Assembly: GCA_001600695.1 (NCBI GenBank)
Contig: BCKQ01000003.1
Coordinates: 1-64,000, forward strand
Reading direction: 5' to 3'
Source of the DNA: Ascoidea asiatica
Lineage: Eukaryota > Ascomycota > Saccharomycetes > Ascoideales > Ascoideaceae
DNA: 64,000 bases
In this document: positions 1-12,089 of the stretch, one piece after another
How positions within the stretch are numbered: the stretch's first letter is position 1
How the letters are laid out: each line of letters begins with the position of its first letter
The notes under the pieces: model-generated
Seen by the model: the letters and a program-made list of their open reading frames with translations, nothing else
Databases searched by the model: none
Told to the model about the DNA's origin: nothing
Translations under genes and position numbers: made by a program

Positions 1-5
1 TTGTT

Positions 6-1145
6 TTAGTGAAATTGAAGAATTTCATCGCAAACAGCAGTTTGAGCACCTGAATCAGTAGTTGTAGAAGTATCAGCATTAAACACCATTTCAGTAGAAA
101 CATTATTAGGGTCCAAATGCCACAAACAGTTTTGCATAACTGTTTCAAATATAAGCTTCTCTTGATGATAAATTGAACACAATTTGTCTATAATTTCAAT
201 TTTGTAATTGCTTTCTGATAGCTTTCCCATGGAAATGATATTTCTAAGAGCATTGGGTAACAACTTCACATCATTGACTTGAAGACATCCAAATTTAACA
301 GTACCTTCAGTTTTGCATATCTCTCGTCCATTGATTCCTTTCACCAAAGTGTTTGATTCTCTTTGGTCTGCAAGCAACTCGATTGAGTTGACAACATGAG
401 TTGAAGCACCAGTATCTAAGACAAAGTTTGCATTGGAAGAGGAATCTACTAGATTGACTTCTTCTTGAATTTGCATGATTGATAAACCAGTATTAAGTGG
501 GCCTTTGATCATCAGAGATTCGCCCCCATTTGGTGGGTCAGGCATTACCGTCGCCTTCATTCTCATCTCAGTCTCCGACTTAAGTACATCACAATGGAGT
601 TTGCAACCTTCAGCTACTGCATATAGATCACCAAAAGATGAGGTCTGATGTTCAAGCATAGAATCCTGAAATTTCAGATCACTTCTATATGAGGCCGGTC
701 TAGGTACCAAGAGACAGGGTTTACCAACCTTAGAAACAGCAAGAGCAGCATAAGTAGAATTAGAAGGACAAATATCAAATTCATGTAAAACAAGATTGAT
801 TTCATCAGTATCAGAAGCAACATCATTTTTATCAATTGAAACAGCATAATCATCAGGAACTTCAATGAGCTGAACATGTTCAAACTTTTTGAATTTCTTT
901 GGTTTCTTGCACTTCTTAGAGAAATGCCCATAAGCACCACAATTGAAGCATTTGATTTTGCTAAGCATCAAATTAACTTCATTAGAATCATCATTAATAA
1001 TATCGTTTTTATCATCAGTATCAATTAAACCTTCATCTCTTAATTCACGAATATCTCTAAAGATATCACCAATAGTTTTAGATTCTAAAGCAGCAAAAAC
1101 ATCAGAAGAATTACCTGAGAGTTTGTTATTCTCAAATATTATGCA
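6..1145 (-). pseudogene. Ty1/copia element A: gag C-terminus, zinc knuckle and protease
   Basis: The best preserved retroelement frame in the window. From the ATG at 971 it runs 321 codons, and the same frame stays open upstream to about 1145, giving an acidic gag C-terminus. A CCHC zinc knuckle (CFNCGAYGHFSKKC, spacing C-X2-C-X4-H-X4-C) lies at residues 8-21, followed by a Lys-rich stretch. The retropepsin signature FVLDTGAST is at residues 183-191, with the catalytic Asp and the DTGA box intact. The copia flap-side motif LLPNALRNIISMGKL follows at about 238-251, and a GAG-pre-integrase-like LWHLDPNN at 283-290. A TAA ends the frame at 6-8, where copia pol would continue into integrase. Upstream of 1150 the frame hits TGA and base composition changes, so most of gag is missing. 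Gag binds the RNA and the protease would cut the polyprotein. Certain as a copia relic; not a complete gene. Confidence 0.9.
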
Positions 1146-1249
1146 TCACGCCCTCTACAACCGCATATTAGCCCTTCACTGAAAAATATGAAGTAATAAT
1201 TGCTTCGTACAATTACTAATTGGAACATGAAACCAGCACTGTCGGCTGT

Positions 1250-1800
1250 CCATATATACGAATCACTCGAGTATACCGCAATCAAGTTCCGGTCTTACTG
1301 ATTACGTAAACTTAAGTAATTTGGACCAGGCCAGTGGATCAGACCAATCTCATGGCACTTTGTGTCTGGAGAATACTTCAACCATCTCCATGTTACATCT
1401 CGTAATATGTATGTAGACAATCCATATTCCCTGTTAAGGCTCACGCCTCTGTTGTGAATACTTGATCAACATACGAACGTGTAAACCAGTGCAGCCGGAC
1501 TACTCAGTCCCATTGTTTGGCCTTAACAGTATAGTATCCCCGAGACAGTATTCCAAGAGGTATTCCCTTGTCCTGTAGTGATCATAGGTACAAGGCCTTA
1601 TCACCAGGGCTTGCACGACTAGGCTGTCGGCAAATCCTTAGCTGCAGGGCTGTGCCGCTAGACTATATCACCTCACGTGGTATTACTTAGAAATTCTGAC
1701 ATTTCCAACCCATTATTGAGTCCAAAATATACCAGGTGGCATCCTTCGTGGGACTTTAAGTTGCCCAATTAGTGTAAGTCAATTGTTCTGTTAAAAATAA
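1250..1800 (+). repeat. Repeat R, copy 1 (partial, diverged)
   Basis: A GC-richer, non-coding segment next to the truncated end of copia A. It shares ordered short blocks with R copy 3: GGACTAC (1497 and 41408), CCGAGACA (1540 and 41437), CCTTATC (1596 and 41471), CTAGGCT (1619 and 41488) and a nearby CAAATCC/CCAATCC. Order and strand agree but spacing differs by indels, so this is the most diverged of the three copies. It may be a long LTR or a non-autonomous element. No coding potential was seen. Confidence 0.5.
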
Positions 1801-3100
1801 TGCATAAGAAAAAAAAGGCTGCGCATCTTCAGTACCAAATGATGTAGACCACCGATAGCACGTAAGATTATTCTGTGTTAAATCATTTAATACTCAAATG
1901 CATAGATATAATTGGAGCATGGTTGAATGAGTAAAAAACAAAAAGTTGAATAACTAGAAACGCTACAGAAAGTAAACATCAGAAAATTCAGACTAATATT
2001 CTTCTGGAAGGGGAGATAAAAGTTGTTTTCGTAGCAGATGAAGCAAACTGTCATCAAGCCCAGATTTTGAAAGTATAGTGGAAAAACTCTCTTTCTTGTG
2101 ATTCGAAACTGAGGATCCATCAGACTCGATTAATACTGTTGATTACATTAAAGAACCCGAGCTCCTAATATTTAAACACGATAACAGGAATCGGGAAATA
2201 AATTATATTGGGAGCGAATTTGCTATAACTCACCTATATTTGCTTTTGCGTTTGGGTTGTTGCCTTTGATACATATATATAATAATTAGTATTAATAAAT
2301 TTGTGTTACTAATATAGTTATAATGGACACTATTCTTTTTCTGGTATTTATTATCATTATTATTGATATTCTTCTTATTATGATTATTATTATATGTGCT
2401 TTAACCACAAAAAACTTGGAACTAACATGATTATTTGCATTAATATAAATTTTATTTTTTCAAGGCACTATTATTATTATAAGTATGTTAGGTGAAATAA
2501 GCTTTATCGATAAACTGATCTTTACGATTGTTATTATTATTACTCTTGTTATTTGCATTTTTATTTTTAATGCGAATCACCAAATTTTCGGTTTCTTAAA
2601 GTCGATGTTAAAAGTTTGTTCCCTCCCTGTGTGGTCAGTGCAGCAGCTAATTTTTGAAAACACTAATAGGGTATGAATCAATACAAAAATTTGATAAGTG
2701 ACAGGAATATGCAGAACAAAATTAGAAATAAGAACAAAATTTCTTATGTTTGGTGTAGCAGGATAGAGTCAATTTACTTCGGTGCATTAAGTTGGGACCA
2801 GTTCCATATGATATGAATATCACAGGAAACACAAATGTGAAGCAAGCCTGTGAATTGCCGTGATTGGATACTTCACTTTTTACATTTACGTTACTTAGAT
2901 TTTTGTTCTCTTTTTCATTATTTCTTCTTCGTTTCAGTTCTTTTCTTTACTTTGGTCAACTTTCAAACATATATAGTTGTCTAAGACTCAAATGTCTAAT
3001 GTCTTAGGCAATATAGATATATGCGCCGTTTGTCGACTAGACTTGCATAACCTTTAGAAAAAATATGCAAGATAGTTATGCACTAAATACTTTCTTCTGT
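1801..3100. other. AT-rich stretch without recognisable gene
   Basis: No gene supported. Between about 2340 and 2560 there are imperfect TTA/ATT trinucleotide runs. The short ORFs here are compositional, rich in Ile, Leu and Phe, and match no family I know. Confidence 0.6.
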
Positions 3101-4400
3101 CCCGGCTCAGTTATTTTTCAAGGTGTTAGCTATTACTCTGATAGTAATAGCTAAATACTACGGAATAGTCCAGAGCCTACTCGGGTTTCGCACTTACGGG
3201 TGACCTATCTGATTAACTCATACAGTGTTACCATTGGAAACATTATCACCGTATTAAGGAGGCGGATTATATTTAAAAATCATATTCTCCTCAATTACTT
3301 TCTTTATCTTTGTTAAGAAAGATACAATAAAAAAGTGGAGTTAGCTTTGTCGGTGGTCCAAGCAGAAAGTATGGTATTAGTTTCGCCTTATTTACCAAAG
3401 TTTACTTCTCATTCCTATTTTACGAGGATTTCCAAACCAGGCGCAATGGGACTAAGCAATGGGACGCATCATTACCCCTCCTGTTGCAAAAAAGTTGGTG
3501 AGCTGTCAACCCTATCTTGTAGCCAAAAACTTAGTAGATCTCAGAATTTTTGTTACGGGTGACCATACCTCCGTGCTATTTCATTTTCCAGCTGTTCGAA
3601 CTCCTCGCCAACCGCTTCCAACATAGCTGATCTTAAATATTCGAAAGAAGTACAAATTGAGACTACTAATTGAAGACGGATTGAAAAAATGAATGTTTAA
3701 AAAACGATAAGGAGCTAAAAATGCCTGACAATACAAAATCTGAGGTTCTATTGCAACTTATAAGAGGTTCAGCAGTAAAGTTGAGTATAAAGGAAGTTAG
3801 ATGTAGACTTTGGAAATAACCAGGGCAAGGGCATAAAGGCTTTGTGGGGTAATGTTAGATATACGGGTGAGAAGGATTTTAATAAGGTTTTGCTGAGCCA
3901 TTTAGTTATTCTGTATGACCACCGATATGAGGCCGAAGCGGAAGTGGCCAGCATTGTACACCCTATAAAGAGAGTTCATTTTCAGTAAGTTCTGAGGAAC
4001 AATGAATTATGTATCATTCAGAATGACTTAGCCTTTCCTAGCGGTTCCAAAAAGTTATTGGTTAAACATGACGGGGGATTTATTGTTTTGCGTGCAGCTA
4101 TCTTAACGGGGGTGCACAATATTGCGAAACACCCGTCCGGAGAGCCTCGACACAATAACCTGCAAATATTCGCTTGAAAATGCATTTACTGACGGCGAAA
4201 TGCTCTACGAGTTCCGCATATCTTTAGAAAAAAAACATTACTGAATAGCCGATGATTTCAAGCACAGGGATGGGAATTTTGAAAGCTTTTTGGGCAGTGA
4301 ACACCTAGGTACACTGTCTTTTGAAATCAGGCAGAGAAAACGGACATTAGCTTTTTTGTGTGTTGTGACGCTCGGTCATATCCGCATATATAAAGAAACA
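3100..4400. other. Unassigned GC-richer block
   Basis: Base composition is visibly less AT-rich than the flanks, as in the retroelement and R-repeat segments elsewhere in the window. Plus-strand reading between about 3990 and 4390 gives fragments of up to 40 codons between stops, but no motif that I recognise. It is probably an old element too decayed to name. Confidence 0.3.
3126..3154. repeat. Perfect 12-bp inverted repeat (hairpin)
   Basis: TTAGCTATTACT at 3126-3137, a 5-nt CTGAT loop, then its exact reverse complement AGTAATAGCTAA at 3143-3154. It sits inside a GC-richer unassigned block (3100-4400). No T-run follows directly, and in a eukaryote I cannot assign a terminator role. It could be a recombination hot spot or a transposon end. 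Confidence 0.85.
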
Positions 4401-5070
4401 AAAAGCATATTAATAAATTGATAGAGTATTACGTATAAGATATAGATTTTAAATAAAAAACAAAGTCCGCGTGCTACCAAGAATATTAATTTTAAATAAA
4501 TATATTTTCAACCAAATTTAGAATCTTGGGTCCAGAAGAACGACAATCTCTATTTAATTTTTTTGAAGCTGCTTTGTGAAAGGTGGAGGTGGGTATGGCA
4601 AAACATCACAAAATGACAAGGCAGTAAGGAAACAAGATTTCCGACAATTTTGAGCTTTTACGGGATAATATACACATTGCAGAAACAGCAAAGTTGCGTT
4701 GTAATATTAACTGAACTGCGTCAATCATCATTTCTAACCTCAATTCGTATAATGCTGAATTATAATACTGTTGTCCATTAAATATATGTTTTAATTTTAT
4801 TAAGTGTCTTGATTATTTTTCTGAATTTTTATTACCTATTTTCAGTTTTATGATGTGTTTAATTTTGAGTTTCCCTTTTAATTTTTGTTTCAAATTTTAT
4901 TATTTTTATTTATTTCCTTTTTGTTATTTTTTACTTATTTATCATTTGAGTTCAAGTTTCTTCACATTTGAACCAGAAAACTAATATATAAAGAGAGATT
5001 GAAACAGTTTTAAGTATTTTATTTTATTTTTAACGTAAATCTTAAATTACTAATAATTTTTATTAGTTAT
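4401..5070. other. AT-rich stretch, nothing recognised
   Basis: Very AT-rich with T-rich runs between about 4780 and 5050. No coding frame or RNA gene was seen. Confidence 0.6.
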
Positions 5071-5075
5071 GTCCG

Positions 5076-5561
5076 ATGTATAATATGTTAATAATTTTAC
5101 CTCCCCCCTCCGGAATTCAGATAACTAATCAATCTTACAATGAGTTAGGAGCGTATCCGCCTCTTATTTTTGAATTTTATGTTGAACGTAAGGAAGCACC
5201 ATTTTTTAGAAATCATTCAACTGATGGTTCAACTAATAGTAAAGGTAACAGAATTTTTCAAAACGTATTTAATGCAAGTGCAAATCCTATAATTATTTCA
5301 ATTTTTTTTTGTAAATCAATGTTATTTATTGAATATAAAAAATTAATGCTCTTTTATATCGGTAGAAATAATACAACGTTAACTTTAATCCATAATGATT
5401 TATGTTCAATTAATATTTATTCTACATTCGTTTTCCTCTCAATTCTATTTAATTATAATTTAAATGTTAAACCAAACTTTAATTTATCTCCTATGTTTTC
5501 ACAATTTATTTTTATTATCCATTCCGTGTTATTTTGCCAAACAGAAAAAAGTATTAGTTAA
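5076..5561 (+). CDS. Unrecognised AT-rich ORF
   Basis: An open frame of 161 codons ending in TAA. The first 70 residues look protein-like, with a mixed composition including Pro, Glu, Arg and His, and the other frames there are full of stops. After about residue 72 it becomes Phe/Ile/Leu/Asn-rich, consistent with AT-driven chance opening. I recognise no domain. A second open stretch (5595-5783, same strand) follows 33 bases later and could belong to the same broken gene. The host-versus-transposon question is open; a retroelement gag is possible, as gag proteins are poorly conserved. Confidence 0.35.
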   Translation: MYNMLIILPPPSGIQITNQSYNELGAYPPLIFEFYVERKEAPFFRNHSTDGSTNSKGNRIFQNVFNASANPIIISIFFCKSMLFIEYKKLMLFYIGRNNTTLTLIHNDLCSINIYSTFVFLSILFNYNLNVKPNFNLSPMFSQFIFIIHSVLFCQTEKSIS

Positions 5562-5594
5562 AAAACATCGATTTGAAAAATCCTTTGTGCAATT

Positions 5595-5783
5595 ATGCTG
5601 TCACCTTACAAGTGTAATCTAAAACATAACGGGATTTTAGCTAAAGTTGAGCATCATTCAAACGTAATTAATAATATTAATGATGTTGTTGAAGAAAGTA
5701 AAGTTACTGTTGAGAAAGGAGTCACACAACACCATTATAGTTCAATTAAAGATAATATTAAAGACAAACTTCAACATTTATGA
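5595..5783 (+). CDS. Unrecognised short ORF, possible continuation of the preceding frame
   Basis: 62 codons, hydrophilic, with a Glu/Lys/Val-rich central part (INDVVEESKVTVEKG) suited to a helix, and Asn/His on both sides. After the TGA at 5781 a related-looking charged stretch (HTDGKVHNRLSKAEREGEL) continues for about 30 codons. That suggests a longer gene broken by a stop. No family recognised. Confidence 0.35.
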   Translation: MLSPYKCNLKHNGILAKVEHHSNVINNINDVVEESKVTVEKGVTQHHYSSIKDNIKDKLQHL

Positions 5784-5899
5784 GGAACTCAAAAATTTAG
5801 GCTTTATCTCCATACCGACGGCAAGGTTCACAATAGACTAAGCAAAGCCGAGCGGGAGGGGGAATTATTAGCCATTCAAGTTACTATCAAATGAATGTG

Positions 5900-7618
5900 G
5901 TACAAATCACTAAATGCTGGTTTAAAGGTAACATTTTTAGTCTTTCTAAATCTTAGAGACTGCTTCACCGTAAGTATTTGAATCTTTCTCACCCAATGTT
6001 TATTACAATTTTAAGAAAGCTGAATAAACTTTTTGCAGTTTCTAATGATTCATGTTTTTCTATTGCACCAGTTCAATTCAATGGTACTTCTTGACTACAA
6101 TTTTATCCGTTTTAGGAATTTATCTTTTATTCTCGATAGTTATCTGTTGAAGATTTTGGTATAAAAGCTTTAGTTTACTCTATCTTTTTTTTGATGTTTA
6201 CCAAATTTTTTTATCATCATGATTATTTTGTCTCATTTTATGAAGTGCTAGCAATTAATAAATATATTTGTAAATGTTGTTTATTCTATTGTATTTGCAA
6301 ATCTGTCTAATTGTATGCGGAATATGGAAAACTGAAAATATATCCTACTCCTGCGCATATTTATTTGTTCTTCGCGATCTACACAACCTAAACAAAAAAA
6401 GGAGTAAGTGTTACTTAGTCAACGTCTTTACCAATAAACTTGCTAGTCTACTAGGTTATTTTTGTTAGCGCTAGCTATTCATAGTCACTCTATAATAAAT
6501 GGAATGCTTGAAACCGAGGAACCAACCACGGTGCATAACCTAAGATTACTACAGTTGAATTCTACGTGAGGATAAACCTGAATAACTTGCCGGCCTAAGG
6601 ATGAGCCAGAACGTGTAGCATCAACACGTGATAAATATTGGAACTCAGTGGGACTATACTGTTTTATTCACTTGATAATTATTGCACTAACAATAATTTA
6701 GGAACAATATTGTAATATCGGCATAAGGAAAGAATCACAGAAATAATTGGATGCTGCCAAATAGTTAAGTTGCATTTTTGATTATAGTATGCTTGATATC
6801 TAATAAACGGATGCGTAATTCCCGGAAAGCTTCCCATAAAATTCCAGTTATTATGACGTTCATGTCAAGGATTCCCAGTTGGAAGCGTTTCTCAGATCAC
6901 TCCAAGTGGGAGAATCCTTTGAATTTGATTTCAGGTATAGCTGCACTTTAATAGCCCAAGTATTTTGGTTAGTTTTCTGGGATTGATTTTAAAGTAAAGC
7001 TAGAAGTGTTTTCCACTATCGGCTCAGTTTTGCGAACTCCTCCAATGGTTAGATGTTCAATCATCCGAAGCGGCATATGATCAAAAATAATTCAAAAACA
7101 GCTGGATCCGTAGCCTCTAATTGAAACATACTGGGAAAGATATACTCTAGTTAAGAACCGGATTGTTTACAACATTGACTGTCCAAAAATCTTGGAAGTT
7201 CCTTTCCTTGTCCAAATACGCTACTAAAACCCTGCAAGCCGAAAGTTTAAAAAACTATACCTATACTAGATTCGCATTACCTTTGTGTACGAAACAATTA
7301 AAACCTGTTGTCGGAAATAAGAGCCAATAATGTTAAAGGGTTTTCTCCACCAAAGATAATGGGAGTCGTGGCTTGCAAATAGTCTGACGGTTAGTTGGCC
7401 CCTCGGAGCGGTATATTTTCCCCTAACACCTCTGATAGATTAAAGTGGAAACCCCTCTGTTTTTTACGAGATATTTTACGTTGGTACAAAATTTAATAAA
7501 CTTATTCAGTAAAGGAAATTACAAATATAACACTATAAGTTAAAAATGTTATGATTGACAAATCATTTTAGAAACCTAAGATTGCGAGGTTAATACTCAG
7601 ATGTTCGACAAACTAACC
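5900..7618. other. Region without recognisable gene
   Basis: Mixed composition with no frame over 64 codons and no motif from a transposon or host family seen on either strand. It is flanked by an unknown ORF pair and R copy 2, so it may be decayed element DNA. Confidence 0.5.
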
Positions 7619-8458
7619 ACTAACCAATCAGCGCGTGCCAATCAATCATATAAAAAGAAACCCAAAGAAATAAGTTTAATGTTTAACAGGAAAAAAATTC
7701 TTTCTTATGTGTTTTGGATACCTTAGTGGTCGCGACCGTCTATTGAGGAATTTCCCCCAATCCTGAGCTTCCTTGCATACGCCGCGAGAATAAAGAGGAA
7801 CAAATTTAGGTAGAAAAAATCTGGAAAACTAAGTAGGAAATCAATTAAAATTAACATTTAATTTTTTTGGATAGTAAACCAATCAGTTCACCTTCTAATC
7901 TAGAAAAGTAACAAACAAATTACCTGGAGTCGTTATTAACCCTGAAGCCTGACTGGGCAAAGAAAGGTAAGCCGCTATCTCCACTAGTGTCATGTTTTTT
8001 CCCTCGAAAGATATACGTAGTGGGAGCACTCTTTGTCTGATCATACTACCGTTAATCAATTCCATCCTGCTGAACACCTCCGTGTGTTTTTATCAATGGC
8101 CTTCCGGATTTAATTTTTGTGTGAACAGAAGCCAAATCGTTAGTTTTGTTTTATTCTTCTTTTACTGAGTGGTTTTGCTTTACGATTCTCCTATATGGCT
8201 AATATGGCGTCTACAAATATCAATGTGTGTTCTGATGTATACGCTATACTTACTGTCAGCCGAGATATTGTATGGCAAGCGACTAAAATATCACAACATA
8301 TCTCACGGCGTGTGTACCTGTTTATTGAGTCATTCAAACCCCTCGGAATTCAGGTATTCCTCATTCTACATCATACGATCTTATGCAAAGCCATGTATAT
8401 GTAGTTTTCCTTATGCTGTTCTATGAATAACTCTACATAATGTATACATTCTATTCTA
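7619..8458 (+). repeat. Repeat R, copy 2
   Basis: Collinear with R copy 3 at 41051-41917, about 33 kb away, in the same orientation. Shared blocks with identical spacing include TACGCTATAC (8240 and 41686), GACTAAAATATCA (8281 and 41727) and TGTGTACCTGT (8311 and 41757). Further upstream the two share CCAATCA-type blocks and a GGCCTTTCGGATTTAA-like block. The repeat is about 0.85 kb, GC-richer than its surroundings and without a coding frame. The size fits a long LTR or a MITE-like element; I could not find terminal repeats or a target duplication. Confidence 0.8.
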
Positions 8459-9415
8459 TAAGTTATTTGGTTCATTAAAAAAATCTTGAATTGAACACTA
8501 TATATAATATAAAAGAAGAAGAAGAAACGAAGTTCTTTTATGTTTGACTGGGAGATTCGAAATTTTTCAGTGGCAAACTATAGTTTGCTTCCAAGTTGTG
8601 CGAATGTCCTCGGAAACCTTATCCTGGAGCAACATCGCGTCAGTAGGAGACTGAGCATAGGGTTCCAAACACCGTAAATTGTGGCACACAAAAACCCTAG
8701 TGGTAGGCAGCACTTAGAAGAAGTGTAGCAAGCAGTATAATGAACAGAATAAGAACGAGAAGAATAACTTGGAAAGGATAAAATGGCAGGCAAAATAGGT
8801 GAGAGCCTGAAGGAATAATAGCAAACAAAATAAAATACAATAAATATTAATGATAAGTATAAGTAAGGAACAATTAATTGATAAATACACATTAAAACAA
8901 ACAGTAAAAATACATAGTAACAACATGTTGTAATAAATTTGAAAGTTTGAACAAAGTAGTTGAACAAATCTAACACAAATATTAAAATCGAAAATTAAAA
9001 AAATATTTTTGATAGAAAAAGATTTACCAAGATAAACCAAATGAAAAAAAAATTGAAATAACATAATTTTATCAACTATTTCTCTGAAAATTACCTACTT
9101 TCAAAAGCGAGACTAATTTCGGTCCAGAAAGAAGTTATGTTAGAACATCAAAAGGATTTAAATTTCAGGAACATGACGATACCAAATCATCTAGATTGAT
9201 AGAATTGTCTGAGTTTATTAGCTCTGTTTCTCATATGACCCAGAATTATAATATCTTATGACCTTTTATGGTTCTGAAACAAGAACCACATCATCTGAAC
9301 GTAGAGGTGCCGTTATATTATAATAGTAACAAATTTCTTGACACAGACCTTTGGGTCATAATCATAAATGAATGCATAAACTAGCACAATAATAACCAGC
9401 AATATATGGTATCAT
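8459..9415. other. AT-rich stretch without recognisable gene
   Basis: Two overlapping minus-strand frames of 132 and 116 codons span 8578-9064. They are almost wholly Phe/Leu/Ile/Tyr/Cys and overlap in different registers, as expected of AT-rich non-coding DNA. No other feature seen. Confidence 0.55.
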
Positions 9416-12080
9416 CAGGGATGATAAAATGTCACACTACGGTAATTTCAGCCATTTTTGCCCCTGATCCCCAGATAGTGATTGGTAAGCCAGGGTAGTA
9501 CCGTGATCCCTGAGGGTATTAGATACCCTCGCACAATGGGTATTCACTACCCTCTCACTTTAGGGTATATGAAACCCTCAGCATTTTCCTGCCATTTTGC
9601 TTTGAGGGCGTCATTACCATTGAACTAGATAATGATGGGCCCAATGGATCGACAATTTTAACCCTCTTTTTGTCTAATTGAAACATCATTAAGCACTATG
9701 TAACTTCGAATTAATATGATTCTCTGTAAATTTTTATAGAAATACTGTCCGTATTTATTTATTACGCTACTGCTTTATATATCTATAGAATATATAATAT
9801 AGAACATCAAATCACAGTCAATTCTTACGATGACTGTAGTTGATGAAAAATAAATTCTGTAACATTGGAATCGTTCTCATATTGCAAGTTTTTCTTTATT
9901 AGTTTTACTACCATTTGATAAGCTTTAACGTTGGAGAACCACGATTTAATAACAGCCAAAATTTGAAGTATAGAAGAATCTAACCTACGACGCCGTGTTG
10001 CAACAATCTCTTTGATAACTGAAAATTGGGACGCTCCTATACTATTACAGCAAGGTATTTCGCCATCAGATGAAATAAGATGTCTAACCTTTTGTGGTTT
10101 TGCTACTTAAAAAAGACATCTGCGGTTACTGCTTCCGCCCCCATATCTGAATCAATAGTTTTTGCAAACAATCTAAATTGCTCAGCAATACAGTCTAAAC
10201 GGCTTAACTTTTTGCTTTTGTTATAAATACCTACGTAATTTATTTCCCCTTCAGAACGAAATTCATTTTGTACACCTGTTTCCAATATTCCCATGTCAAT
10301 AATTTTAATTTCAATTAATACTGCTTGATGGAACTTAATTAAGTTATTGGTTTTACCTGAATCATTACCGGTTTCTAAAATATGTAGCACGTCAATATCA
10401 GGATTCATAAGGGACATAGCAGAGCTTAACCTCAAAATATTGTAATTAAAATATATCTAAAATTTTCAGTACAAAATCTTAATTGCCTTTCTAATATTGT
10501 CTGTGAATTTGGATGTCATTGATTTCACTTTCAGAGTTATTTTCTCGTTGTTTTTTAAGCATTTATGAGAAATTTTATCGTTTGCGGTGAAATTATAATC
10601 AGGACTACCGTTTTCCTAATACCTTCAGACTACGAAGCGCTAAACATATTCACAAGTTTGCAATAATACCTTTTTAAATCTTCCAACTAATTTTGATTTT
10701 TCTCGTGTGACTCTTTAGAAAAACTAACCATAAACTGTAGCAGTGCCTGAAAAGAAGTTCACTCTGGTTTTTTCATTAGTGAAATCAATATTAGCTGCCA
10801 TAAAGGCACATTTATGATTTCGAATATTATTAATCTCAAAACAATGTCGTCCAGCACATCAATGTTAGGAATATAATTTAGTAGCATTTCAAATAGACTA
10901 TTCCACCTAATAACAAGCGGAGCGGGTGTAATCGATTTCACAAAAAGGTTTGGATTGTATTTTGCGAACCGAAATTTATTTAAAAAATCTCAAATCCCTT
11001 AGCTCATTTATGACGTATTCTATTTCAGTTAGCATCATCCCATTTTTGATAATGGATCTAAAAAGTGAATTTGGAATATATGACATACATCTTACTGCCC
11101 TAATTCATAATATATTTTTTTCCCCAATTGTGCTTTCCTTTGGAAGCTTTATTCCATATAGACTTCGTGATTTTTAACAGTAGTAGAAACATGCTTATCA
11201 AATAATTGCAACGTTTTAATTAACTCAACAACCCAACCTTTCAAATTAATTCAGGAGTCTGGGTCTCCTGATATATCTTTGAAGCATAGCATTGTATAGC
11301 TGTAGAGTGGTATCTTGATTAATACCCCAAAAATTTTCTTAAACATGGTCATTTGTATACATCAATTAAAAATCATATCCTTTTCATATATTGAATTTGG
11401 TGTTTTAATTTAGTACCGGTTGCCATGGCACAGCGTAATTGATGTCCTAATGGAGTGACTGGCGTGACAGGCTTGTATTTCGAAAAGAGGCTTTTACTGT
11501 GACTTTATTTACAGAACTAAATTGTCAGATTGTTGTCAAAATGCTATCAAGCTATGTCTGTCCTCGCTAGTGGCCCTAATATAAGCTTCATATGGCTTGG
11601 GAACGTAAGAAAGGAATGGCTTAATTTATTAATTGAACTTTGGGTTGTTCACCTTTATTGTGTTATGAGTTTTGTTTTTGAAATGGTGAGTAATATTTGT
11701 CAATTGACGTTCTGTATAACACAAAAAAATGTCGCAGTAGTAACAATAGCAACAAAAGTTGCTCTGGTTTGTGAATGACTCTCATTGGCGATATTCTCCA
11801 TTTTATTAGAAATGTGATTGTTTAATTTTACGTGTCTCTTTAAAAGCCAATTTGGCTGTTCAGTGAATTCCTTTCTGGTTGAAGGATTCATTAATTTTTT
11901 GGCCTTATTTTTTCAATGTAAGCTAGATTTGTTCATATGAAATACCAAAATTAGTTCGATTTTGAGTTTTAATAACCATTTGAGTATTGTTTTCTAAACA
12001 TCAATGCCACCCATTCTACTCGTGAATGTTACGTGCCTTATCACTATTATATACCCTTATTATCAGTTATTGTTACCCTG
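9416..12080 (-). mobile_element. Decayed hAT-family DNA transposon
   Basis: Bounds are inferred from CAGGG at 9416-9420 and CCCTG at 12076-12080, which form a short inverted terminus around the hAT transposase remnant. Just inside the left end, 9491-9575 carries many AGGGTA/TACCCT copies on both strands, including the palindrome GAGGGTAT-TAG-ATACCCTC (9512-9530). The right end has matching TACCCT and AGGGTA copies (about 12050-12095). Subterminal repeats of this kind are transposase binding sites in known hAT elements. The flanking 8-mers (GGTATCAT and ATTTCAAT) do not match, so exact ends are tentative. Confidence 0.55.
9890..11250 (-). pseudogene. hAT transposase remnant
   Basis: Three conserved hAT parts occur in the right order on the minus strand. 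First is a histidine-zone-like RCMSYIPNSLF (about 11080-11050), where functional proteins have a Cys/His followed by Asn-Leu. Second is the RW signature VIRWNSLFEMLLNYI in the 60-codon frame 10759-10941. Third is the C-terminal dimerisation domain at about 10045-9935 (QFSVIKEIVATRRRRLDSS, then a Lys-Ser-Trp). An open 110-codon frame (10103-10435) fills the interval before the last part. Stops and register changes separate the parts, so the enzyme, which would cut and paste the element, is dead. The catalytic acidic residues could not be placed. Confidence 0.75.
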
Positions 12081-12089
12081 ATTTCAATA

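Noticed and set aside
8578-9064. Two overlapping hydrophobic minus-strand ORFs of 132 and 116 codons, membrane-protein-like
   Set aside because: They overlap in different registers, consist mostly of Phe/Leu/Ile/Tyr/Cys, and lie in strongly AT-rich DNA, so they are compositional artefacts.
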